In this document: positions 1-5,793 of the stretch, piece by piece
Numbering within the stretch: position 1 is the first letter of the stretch
Layout: each line of letters opens with the position of its first letter
Assembly (NCBI GenBank): GCA_937877515.1
Contig: CALFIX010000072.1
Coordinates: forward strand, 1-5,793
From: an uncultured Treponema sp.
GTDB taxonomy: Bacteria; Spirochaetota; Spirochaetia; Treponematales; Treponemataceae
Reading direction: 5' to 3'
Length of the DNA: 5,793 bases
Position numbers and translations under genes: made by a program
The notes under the pieces: model-generated
The model's input: the letters and a program-made list of their open reading frames with translations, nothing else
The model's database searches: none
Told to the model about the DNA's origin: nothing

Positions 1-1881
1 GTTCCGGCTGGTAGTGTTTATAGTGTAGGCGATATTTCAAGCTTTACGAGCGGCGAGGTTATCGTAAAAGTAAACAGCGTTCAGTCGCTCAACAACGTAA
101 ACTCTGACAGCGCAAGCGGAAGCTACACCACAACCACTTTAAGCACCACTGGCGACAGCTCAGTTTACGCAAACTACTATAACCGCCAGCCAAACGGCGA
201 CAGTAATAACCTCTTAACCGATGACGTTGTGCTTGATGTGTGGGCGATAAATAGCACGGCAGGTAAACCTATAAGTGGTGTTGCCAGCCAGCCAGTTATG
301 AGTATTAACCCAGTTACTGAGCAAGTTGGATTTGCATTTGTAGATGGTTCTATGTTCTTCTCTATGGGTGGTGCTGTAGGTAGCTCAAGTGATAACTATT
401 CTTACTACTATTGGAACGGTGGAATAGACTTCTGGACAAGTATAGGCTTTACTTTTGACTCTGCAGGTCATTCTTACGGAACTGCCGCTGGTGGAGATAT
501 TGGTGGTATTTCAACTGGTTCTACAAGCTTGGATGCAACAGCAGTTTCTATTGATAGATTCAGATTATTCTCAGATCGTTGGGGTATTGGTTACCATGGG
601 GCTGGTGGTTACTATGGCAGATACAATTCTTCTCGTATTGAAGCAATTGGTCAGCTTGAAAAGAGTGATGGAACATCATCTGGAACAACAACGCTTGCGG
701 TTAATAAAGAGCGTATTCAGTCTCCTAGTCTTGCAACGTCAGTTCTTAGTGATGGTAGTACTAATGTGTATCTCGCATATTATGATCAGGTAAATGATGA
801 AATCCGCTTTAAGTGGGGAAATATGTCTGGTACAAGCTACGGGACTTCTGGAACTTCTAATGCAAGCAATACAGGCTTATTCATTGATGAATACGGACCT
901 TCAAATTCTGTTCGTAATTCTGATATGGCAAAATATGGTCAATATTATGAGCTTGGTTGTACATCGCTTATTGCTGGTAATACAACGGGAGTCTATGCAA
1001 ATACAAATACCTATGACCAATTAACGGCGCAAAACTATTCTACCTATTTTGATAGCCAAAGTTATAAAACTGGTTATTATGCAGGTGAATATGTAAGCAT
1101 TGCCGCTTGGCCTAAAGTTGTTTCAGGCAATAGCGATGATATTGTAGTTGCAGTATGGTGGGATGCAACAAATCAAAAACTGATGTACGCATATAATACT
1201 GCACCAACTTCAATAACTGGTGGAACATACGGAACTGGTGCAGGCTGGACATATTCATCATCAGATATTTTTGATTCTGGAATTGGTGAATATTGTAAAG
1301 TTGCGATTGATGTAAATGGTGGCGTGCATATTGCAGCTTATGATGGTACAAATGGTGATGTGTACTATGCTTATGCTTCAAGTTACAAGGGAACCTTTAC
1401 TTCTGTCTGTGTAGATTCTTATGGAATTATCGGTACAGAATTAAATCTTGATGTTGCACTTGATTCAAGCAGTCGCCCAATTCCATACATAAGTTACTAT
1501 GCAGGAAGTTCTGTAAAGCCAAAGGTTGCGTATAGATACTATGCATCTACTTCTACATCTGCAAGTGTTACTTCTGGTGCAAGTGATGATGCATTTACAG
1601 GAGCTTGGGAAGTTAGCTTAGTTCCAACTTCAAGCAAGGTTACCGAAGACCATGTAAATGTTGGTGTTTGGAAGGGATATAACTCAACTACATATCAGTC
1701 TACGGGTGTTATAACTAAGCCGACAACGACAAGTTCTTCAAACTCGCAGACTAACACCAATAGTGGTTATCAGTCAGATAATTATGCAAAAATCTACGGT
1801 AACGGAACTGCAAATCCGTTTTTGGGCTACGCAATAACAAGCGGCTCTTCCGGCTACATCGAAACCGCGCAGATGCAGTAA
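1..1881 (+). CDS. Large surface-type protein with beta-propeller-like repeats, 5' partial
   Basis: The reading frame is open from base 1 to a TAA at 1879-1881 (626 residues), so the true start lies to the left of the window; the GTG at 229 is only an internal Val codon with no ribosome site. I do not recognise a named family. The first ~90 residues are Ser/Asn/Thr-rich beta-type sequence. From about residue 99 there are degenerate repeats of the form 'hydrophobic strand, xYYDxxNxxhxYAY': near 242-276 (VYLAYYD), 363-400 (IVVAVWWDATNQKLMYAY), 431-460 (GGVHIAAYDGTNGDVYYAY), 481-515 (ISYYAG...VAYRYY) and a last one at 603-626. This is the look of beta-propeller blades as in sialidase-like or BNR-like surface proteins, but I see no catalytic motif. 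A Thr/Ser/Asn linker (about 574-587) precedes the last blade. No membrane segment is visible. An extracytoplasmic location (adhesin or glycan-binding) is inferred. Codon style is C-ended and GC-richer at both ends, and T-ended in the middle. Confidence 0.8.
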   Translation, partial: VPAGSVYSVGDISSFTSGEVIVKVNSVQSLNNVNSDSASGSYTTTTLSTTGDSSVYANYYNRQPNGDSNNLLTDDVVLDVWAINSTAGKPISGVASQPVMSINPVTEQVGFAFVDGSMFFSMGGAVGSSSDNYSYYYWNGGIDFWTSIGFTFDSAGHSYGTAAGGDIGGISTGSTSLDATAVSIDRFRLFSDRWGIGYHGAGGYYGRYNSSRIEAIGQLEKSDGTSSGTTTLAVNKERIQSPSLATSVLSDGSTNVYLAYYDQVNDEIRFKWGNMSGTSYGTSGTSNASNTGLFIDEYGPSNSVRNSDMAKYGQYYELGCTSLIAGNTTGVYANTNTYDQLTAQNYSTYFDSQSYKTGYYAGEYVSIAAWPKVVSGNSDDIVVAVWWDATNQKLMYAYNTAPTSITGGTYGTGAGWTYSSSDIFDSGIGEYCKVAIDVNGGVHIAAYDGTNGDVYYAYASSYKGTFTSVCVDSYGIIGTELNLDVALDSSSRPIPYISYYAGSSVKPKVAYRYYASTSTSASVTSGASDDAFTGAWEVSLVPTSSKVTEDHVNVGVWKGYNSTTYQSTGVITKPTTTSSSNSQTNTNSGYQSDNYAKIYGNGTANPFLGYAITSGSSGYIETAQMQ

Positions 1882-1919
1882 GTGCGTCAAAAACGACATC
1901 CGTGTCGTTTTTGACGTGC
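1882..1919 (+). terminator. Strong hairpin directly after the stop codon; possible terminator
   Basis: A perfect 14-bp inverted repeat (1885-1898 with 1903-1916) closes a TCCG loop. Counting G-U pairs it extends to 17 bp (1882-1919). It begins immediately after the stop codon of the upstream gene. A run of five T lies inside the 3' arm, and no T-tract follows the stem, so it is not a textbook intrinsic terminator. It may instead protect the mRNA 3' end, or be a repeat element, since two similar hairpins follow. Confidence 0.5.
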
Positions 1920-1945
1920 GAGAATAACCATGAGGTTATTCTCGC
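1918..1945. repeat. Palindrome 2 of the hairpin cluster
   Basis: Arms 1918-1929 (GCGAGAATAACC) and 1934-1945 (GGTTATTCTCGC) are perfectly complementary over 12 bp around an ATGA loop. It abuts hairpin 1, overlapping the wobble-extended stem by two bases, so the two full structures compete slightly at 1918-1919. Confidence 0.75.
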
Positions 1946-1974
1946 CGTGCAATACTGTTCACCGCGTCCATGCG

Positions 1975-2002
1975 TTGCAAGCGACATCCTTGTCGCTTGC
2001 AA
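1975..2002. repeat. Palindrome 3 of the hairpin cluster
   Basis: Arms 1975-1986 (TTGCAAGCGACA) and 1991-2002 (TGTCGCTTGCAA) pair perfectly over 12 bp around a TCCT loop. The upper seven base pairs match hairpin 1 apart from the last loop base, while the lower stem differs completely. No T-tract follows, which argues against a simple intrinsic terminator. Confidence 0.75.
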
Positions 2003-2029
2003 GTGCACAATCGGCAACGCGAATGCTAA

Positions 2030-2378
2030 AATCAATTTATTCGTTAAAACCACATTATTTAAATACTATTGTCATATATTTTATTTCTTTAATTACAAAA
2101 AGCTATTTTAAAGCCTTTTTAATTAGCGTTTAATTTCTCGTTAAAAAATATTAGTTCGGTAAAATTACTTTTAATTTTTTTAAGAAAAATATAATATTTG
2201 TACGATATGTATAACAAAAGTTTTCTATTTTCTAAATTTAATAAAACTATTTATACATAAATCAATAAAGTTTAAAAGTGATTACAATAACATTTTATTA
2301 TAAATACAACAAAATTCGCCAAGAATATAGCATTTTTTGCACAAATTACACTTTAATACAATTATTTTATTGATTTTC
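2030..2378. other. Very AT-rich intergenic stretch without a recognisable gene
   Basis: After the hairpin cluster the sequence turns abruptly AT-rich, with many A and T tracts. I see no convincing coding frame, tRNA or conserved RNA here. Short frames that run through it lack ribosome sites and have compositions unlike the neighbouring proteins. A-tract-rich DNA directly upstream of a strong-looking promoter could act as an UP-element-like or curved region for the following operon; this is inference only. Confidence 0.5.
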
Positions 2379-2408
2379 TTGACAGTTTACGCCTCGCAAA
2401 TTTAATAT
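2379..2408 (+). promoter_or_regulatory. Sigma-70-like promoter for the glycogen-binding barrel gene
   Basis: A perfect -35 TTGACA at 2379-2384 is followed after 18 bases by TAATAT at 2403-2408 (4 of 6 matches to TATAAT). The predicted transcription start is about A2415, giving a leader of about 59 bases before the ATG at 2474. It lies just downstream of AT-rich DNA and is the best promoter candidate in the intergenic region. Confidence 0.6.
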
Positions 2409-2424
2409 TGGTTTATGGTCAAAA

Positions 2425-2447
2425 ATACTAGACGTTGTGTCTGGTAT
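2425..2447 (+). promoter_or_regulatory. Hairpin in the 5' leader
   Basis: Bases 2425-2433 pair with 2439-2447 (9 bp including one T-G wobble) around a GTTGT loop. It sits between the predicted transcription start and the ribosome site, ending 16 bases before GGAGG. It could stabilise the 5' end of the mRNA of what looks like an abundant envelope protein. I see no riboswitch signature. Confidence 0.4.
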
Positions 2448-2463
2448 GATCAAAGAAAAAATT

Positions 2464-2468
2464 GGAGG
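2464..2468 (+). promoter_or_regulatory. Ribosome binding site GGAGG that fixes the start at 2474
   Basis: GGAGG lies five bases before ATG 2474. An upstream in-frame TTG at 2462 would put this site inside the gene and add four residues before a clean Met-Lys-Lys signal peptide, so ATG 2474 is preferred. Confidence 0.85.
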
Positions 2469-2473
2469 AAAAG

Positions 2474-4636
2474 ATGAAAAAGATTATTGCTTTCATCTCT
2501 TGTTTACTGTTAGCTTCTGCAGCAATTTTTGCAGATGTTTCAGTAAAAAAGCTCGACAATGGTCAGATAGAGGTAACATTCTTCTATCCAAACCCAAGAG
2601 CAACAGAAGTCCTCTTGGCTGGTGATTTCACCAACTGGCAGGACGGTGCAGAGCCTATGACAAAAGGCGAAAAAGGCTTTACACTTGTTAAAGTTGTTCC
2701 AGCAGGAACAGTTATGAAGTATAAGTTCATTTCCGACGGAAACTGGACAGAAGACATGCACGAACCAGATAAAGTGGACGACGGATTCGGTGGTCATAAC
2801 GGACTGGTTGACGTAGACGAACTTATTGCAGCTCAAGGTGGAGATGCCCCTGCTAGTGGAAACACAGCAAGTTTGGGAACAGCTGGAAAAGCTAATGTTA
2901 AGTTTAATTCATGGACACACGCTGGCGGACAGGTTAAGTTTAACAACACAGAAGATGCAGCAAACGAGCTTGACAGTGCAGGTATTAACTTAAAGAGCTA
3001 CTTAAAGCTTTCTGGCGAAATTGAACCACATGTTCCTATTTATGTAGAACTTGCACTTGCAGAACAGGATGGTTTTGATAATCTTTACAAGAAAGGTACA
3101 ACAGAAGATGCATCTGGTCTTATGAACGCTCTTGTAGATACAGTATTTGACCCAATGTACTTCTACGGTGGTCAGTCTAGTGCTGCAACATACCTTGGAC
3201 ACTTAAAGTATGGCTTAAACAGCCCTGTAGTTGACTGGGAAACAGGTTACAAGTATGCAAAACTTCCACCACACACAAACGTAAACTGGAACACTATTGA
3301 CAAAGAATGGGAAGCAGGTTACAGCTCTGTTGGTGGTTACAGTCAGTTTGACTTTAGCCCGGCATTCCGCCTTATTCCTTTCTTAGCAGATAACGGTATT
3401 CAGATTGAAGCAGTAGCAGCACCTAACCGCGCAGCAGACCGTGCTGGTAACCGCTATGGTTTCTACGGTTATGTAGACGGAAAGTTTAGCACAGGTGATT
3501 TTAACCACTATGTAGACTTCCAGTACAACGGTGCTTACGGAACAACATTTGATACAATTTTTGACACAATTTACGAAGCAGACTTAATTGCAGGTTACTC
3601 TCTTATTGCTCCATTTGACTTTGGTGCTATTACACTTAAGGCAAACTACCTCTTAAACGGCTATGGTTCTACGGACAATGGCGATGGAACAAAGTCATAC
3701 TTTGTACCTGCTTCTAGCGATGTTGGAACTGTAAAAGATACTTACGGTCTTGGTCTTGAAAACATGGCAGCAAATGCAAATGTTACATTCTCTAACGACT
3801 TACTTACAGCAACAGCAGGTTACCGCTTCCGTGGTTTACAGGCTAACATGATGTATGTAGAAGAAGGTTCAGACGACCACACAGATATTTCTGACCAGTT
3901 AGGTGACATAAACAGCCAGAGAGCATTCTTAAACGTAGACGTAACTCCTATAGAAGGTGTTACAGCCGGCGTTTCTGCTTATGGAGAACTTGCTCTTAAC
4001 AAAGACGAAAAACTTCCAAACAGCTGGACAAATACAGACACAATTCAGATTTACGCACGTCCTAACGCAAGTGTAAGTCTTGGAGAACTCTTAGACATTG
4101 ATGCAACTGTAGAACTTTACGGAAAAGTTGTTTACAACATTTCTAATGATGACAAGTTTACTCGTGGAACAGAGTCTTCTAACTTCCTCTTTAAGGATGC
4201 AGGTCTTAAGTTTAGCATGAACTTAGACAATGATTACGTACCAAACTTTGCAGTTATCTACAACTTTGATAACCGCGACGAAAGCTACCTCTTTAACACA
4301 CTTGTAGCAACAGCAGAAGTTCCATTTGGAATTAACGTACAGGCTGGTGCAGGTCTTAGAACAGCCAACACAGGTATAACAACTGCTCCAACAAACCCTG
4401 TAGGATTCTTTGTTGGTGGCTTTAAGAAGCTTTCCAACAAGGTTCTTTGGGGCGCAACAGTATACTGCCAGTACATGTATGCAATGGATCCATACAAGTC
4501 ATTCAATGACGGACCACAGGTATTTGACTACGATGATGACAGCTTTGCATTTGGCAGCACAAGCGATGCCACATTTGGTCAGAGTACTTATGCAACAAAC
4601 TCTGCAATCCGCATAGGTCTTGGTTGGGACTTATAA
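2474..4636 (+). CDS. Exported glycogen-binding (CBM48/AMPK-beta-like) domain protein with probable outer-membrane barrel
   Basis: This 720-residue protein starts with a Sec signal peptide (MKK, hydrophobic core, probable cleavage after AIFA-20). Residues ~30-115 form an E-set glycogen-binding domain: AGDFTNW (49-55) and YKFISDGNW (83-91) align with the AMPK beta-subunit module. The equivalents of its ligand residues (W55, K84, W91, and an Asn near 109 in GHNGLVDV) are present, so binding of alpha-1,4-glucan is likely. A short Gly/Ala/Ser linker (about 120-140) leads to ~580 residues of alternating aromatic and polar beta-strand sequence ending in AIRIGLGWDL. This is typical of an outer-membrane barrel, although the last residue is Leu rather than the usual Phe. 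A DYDDDS loop (685-690) is acidic. Codon use is strongly biased to C-ended Asn, Tyr and Asp codons, suggesting high expression. It is the first gene of a likely operon with the downstream lipoprotein. A role as a glucan-binding porin is inferred; a purely structural envelope protein is the alternative. Confidence 0.85.
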   Translation: MKKIIAFISCLLLASAAIFADVSVKKLDNGQIEVTFFYPNPRATEVLLAGDFTNWQDGAEPMTKGEKGFTLVKVVPAGTVMKYKFISDGNWTEDMHEPDKVDDGFGGHNGLVDVDELIAAQGGDAPASGNTASLGTAGKANVKFNSWTHAGGQVKFNNTEDAANELDSAGINLKSYLKLSGEIEPHVPIYVELALAEQDGFDNLYKKGTTEDASGLMNALVDTVFDPMYFYGGQSSAATYLGHLKYGLNSPVVDWETGYKYAKLPPHTNVNWNTIDKEWEAGYSSVGGYSQFDFSPAFRLIPFLADNGIQIEAVAAPNRAADRAGNRYGFYGYVDGKFSTGDFNHYVDFQYNGAYGTTFDTIFDTIYEADLIAGYSLIAPFDFGAITLKANYLLNGYGSTDNGDGTKSYFVPASSDVGTVKDTYGLGLENMAANANVTFSNDLLTATAGYRFRGLQANMMYVEEGSDDHTDISDQLGDINSQRAFLNVDVTPIEGVTAGVSAYGELALNKDEKLPNSWTNTDTIQIYARPNASVSLGELLDIDATVELYGKVVYNISNDDKFTRGTESSNFLFKDAGLKFSMNLDNDYVPNFAVIYNFDNRDESYLFNTLVATAEVPFGINVQAGAGLRTANTGITTAPTNPVGFFVGGFKKLSNKVLWGATVYCQYMYAMDPYKSFNDGPQVFDYDDDSFAFGSTSDATFGQSTYATNSAIRIGLGWDL
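3548..3571 (+). repeat. In-frame tandem duplication of 12 bases
   Basis: TTTGATACAATT is followed directly by TTTGACACAATT (one difference), encoding FDTI twice at residues 359-366 of the barrel protein. It probably reflects a local duplication in a loop or strand end, and the frame is kept. Confidence 0.6.
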
Positions 4637-4642
4637 GGTACA

Positions 4643-4648
4643 GGGAGG
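4643..4648 (+). promoter_or_regulatory. Ribosome binding site GGGAGG of the lipoprotein gene
   Basis: GGGAGG lies nine bases before ATG 4658 within the 21-base gap after the barrel gene's stop codon. With no room for a separate promoter or terminator, translation of the second gene from the same mRNA is the simplest reading. Confidence 0.8.
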
Positions 4649-4657
4649 AAAACGAAT

Positions 4658-5757
4658 ATGAAAAAATTAAACATTTTTGCAAGCACTCTTGCATTACTAG
4701 CTGCTCTTGTTGGGTTTACAGGATGTCCTAGTGTTAATGCTGACCAAGAAGCTCTTATTGACTTAAGTTCCTACTATGTACGCGGTAGTTGTGGCTCTTG
4801 GGATGCAAATTCTGATAGCGATAACCTTCTTACTACAAATGATGACGGAACTTACGAATACACATTCCTTGCTGCAGCAGAAAGTGTAAACTTTGCAATT
4901 GATGATGGAAACTGGACTGTTACTTATCGCAAAGATTCAAGTGGAAACCTTTTAACTTGGGCTTTAGATGAAGAAATATTAGCTTATGCTGGTAACGATG
5001 CTAACTGTCCAGAACTTTCAGGTCTTACAATTGGAACTTACTACACTGTAACAGTAACTCCTTATTCAAGCTACATTTCTGTAAAAATTACAGAAGGTGA
5101 AAGTACAGCAAAGAAGTTCTATATACTTGCAGATGATGCTATAGAAAGTCTTACTTATAATGGAACTAACTATACCTACAGTTTTACATCTAGTGGTGAT
5201 ACAGAATCTCTTGTAATCTATTCTGGAGATACATTCTATTATGGAACTGCTGCTCTAAACGCTACTGATGTAGCATTAACAGCTACCACATATAGAAAAG
5301 ATTCTGAAAGTAAAGAAAATAATGTTGTAACTTTAACAGGTCTTACTACAAACACAAATTATGTTGCAACTTTTAGCTATAATTCTACTGAAAAAGTATT
5401 AAGTGTAGCTAAGATAGCAAAGGATTTTGTTCTTGCAAAAGCTGATATTATTGGAGATTTAAGTTCTGTTGGCGAAGTAATGACCGTGGATGATTCTGGC
5501 GTTGCAAGTTACACATTTACATATTCTAATAGCATGACTGCATGGGGTGGCGGAACCGGTACTATGCATTTTAAGATCAGAAAGATTGCAGGTGCTTGGT
5601 CTGGAGACTGGGGATACGATGGAATAACAACAAGCGGAGATCTTCCTTCTGGTGTAACTTATGTTAAAGATGATGATAACCCATGTCTTAAAGGTCTTGT
5701 AGATGGAACAAGTTATACTCTTACATTCACTGCATCAGAAGATGAATCTTCTCTTAC
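4658..5757 (+). CDS. Lipoprotein with three tandem SusE/SusF-like (E-set) carbohydrate-binding modules, 3' truncated
   Basis: The frame opens at ATG 4658 behind GGGAGG and stays open to the contig end; genuine sequence stops at about 5757 (366 full codons), where adapter begins. The N-terminus is a lipoprotein signal: MKK, hydrophobic stretch, then FTGC with Cys23 as the lipidated residue (relaxed spirochaete-type lipobox). Three modules of about 100-118 residues follow: ~38-146, ~153-253 and ~257 onward. Each ends in a related strand pair: SGLTIGTYYTVTVT (121), TGLTTNTNYVATF (227), KGLVDGTSYTLTF (345). Module 1 has RGSCGSWD (42-49) and IDDGNWT (81-87), echoing the GDFTNW and SDGNWT motifs of the preceding protein. 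Module 3 has a Trp-rich patch (W296, W314, W318) after HFKIRK, as in starch-binding SusE/SusF-type domains. Module 2 has no Trp. The likely role is surface display of glucan-binding modules beside the barrel protein; the ligand is inferred. The real C-terminus is unknown. Confidence 0.8.
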
Positions 5758-5791
5758 AGATCGGAAGAGCACACGTCTGAACTCCAGTCAC
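5758..5791 (+). other. Illumina TruSeq adapter sequence (artefact, not genomic)
   Basis: The 34 bases starting AGATCGGAAGAGCACACGTC and continuing to AGTCAC match the standard TruSeq read-1 read-through adapter exactly. The last two bases of the window (TA) would be the start of the index. In the lipoprotein frame it translates to the well-known artefact peptide RKSTRLNSSH. The adjoining gene is therefore broken by an untrimmed read end, not by biology. Confidence 0.98.
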
Positions 5792-5793
5792 TA

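Larger units (their letters stand above)
1885..2002. repeat. Cluster of three palindromic hairpin elements
   Basis: Three near-perfect inverted repeats with four-base loops lie within 118 bases: 1885-1916 (14-bp arms, loop TCCG), 1918-1945 (12-bp arms, loop ATGA) and 1975-2002 (12-bp arms, loop TCCT). Elements one and three share a 14-base top (CGACATCCGTGTCG and CGACATCCTTGTCG, one difference) but have unrelated lower stems. A weak fourth stem (1963-1966 with 1971-1974) carries loop TCCA. The motif TCCNTG thus recurs at 1899, 1967 and 1987. The second hairpin read on the other strand has a TCAT loop. Changing stems with preserved pairing suggest selection on structure, or a family of small intergenic palindromes. 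Confidence 0.75.

Noticed and set aside
229..231. GTG as start of the upstream gene
   Set aside because: The frame is open from base 1 with matching protein style, and there is no ribosome site before 229; the gene is 5' partial.
1885..2002. CRISPR array
   Set aside because: The repeats are palindromes with differing stems and unequal spacing; there is no constant repeat with unique spacers.
1751..2053. Minus-strand frame across the gene end and hairpins
   Set aside because: It is antisense to the real gene and to palindromes, with no ribosome site or recognisable product.
2097..2120. Weak A-rich/T-rich stem resembling an intrinsic terminator
   Set aside because: Only six pairs, almost all A-T, around a 12-base loop; this is expected by chance in such AT-rich DNA.
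1902..2133. Two short overlapping + frames in the intergenic region
   Set aside because: They arise because the hairpin cluster lacks stop codons; there is no ribosome site, and the translations run into AT-rich low-complexity sequence.
2462..2464. TTG as an earlier start of the barrel gene
   Set aside because: It would overlap the GGAGG ribosome site and add four charged residues before a normal signal peptide; ATG 2474 is correctly spaced.
2501..2503. Cys10 of the barrel protein as a lipidation site
   Set aside because: It lies in the middle of the hydrophobic core with no lipobox residues at -1; a standard signal peptidase I site (AIFA) follows.
4285..4694. Minus-strand frames opposite the end of the barrel gene
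   Set aside because: These are shadows of the strongly biased coding strand; no ribosome sites, and one spans two real genes.

Overview
The window looks like a metagenomic or draft contig end from a host-associated spirochaete, most likely Treponema. This rests on protein style, not on a database match: a Ser/Thr/Gly/Tyr-rich surface-type protein, a signal-peptide protein with an N-terminal glycogen-binding fold ahead of a probable outer-membrane beta-barrel, and a relaxed-lipobox lipoprotein, all preceded by strong GGAGG-type ribosome sites where the start is visible, in moderately AT-rich DNA. All three genes are on the + strand.

Layout. (1) 1-1881 is the 3' part of a large gene, open at the left edge, whose product carries degenerate beta-propeller-like repeats; its two ends have a different codon style from its middle. 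(2) 1882-2473 is a 592-base intergenic region. Its first ~150 bases are relatively GC-rich and hold a cluster of three strong, four-base-loop hairpins, two of which share their top half. The rest is very AT-rich and ends in a sigma-70-like promoter and a short leader with a hairpin. (3) 2474-4636 encodes a 720-residue exported protein: signal peptide, an AMPK-beta/CBM48-like glycogen-binding domain with the key ligand residues preserved, then a long beta-strand-rich region that is probably an outer-membrane barrel. (4) 4658 to about 5757 encodes a lipoprotein with three tandem E-set/SusE-SusF-like modules, 21 bases downstream and probably co-transcribed. (5) 5758-5791 is not genomic: it is the Illumina TruSeq read-through adapter, so the contig ends in sequencing artefact and the lipoprotein gene is cut there.

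How the genes may work together. The barrel protein and the lipoprotein share a DGNWT-type carbohydrate-binding signature. Together they suggest a surface alpha-glucan (glycogen, starch or maltodextrin) capture and uptake unit, functionally reminiscent of Bacteroidetes Sus systems but with different architecture. This is inference from domain content; no enzyme or transporter gene is visible. The upstream propeller-like gene is separated by the hairpin cluster and a promoter, and is probably an independent unit.
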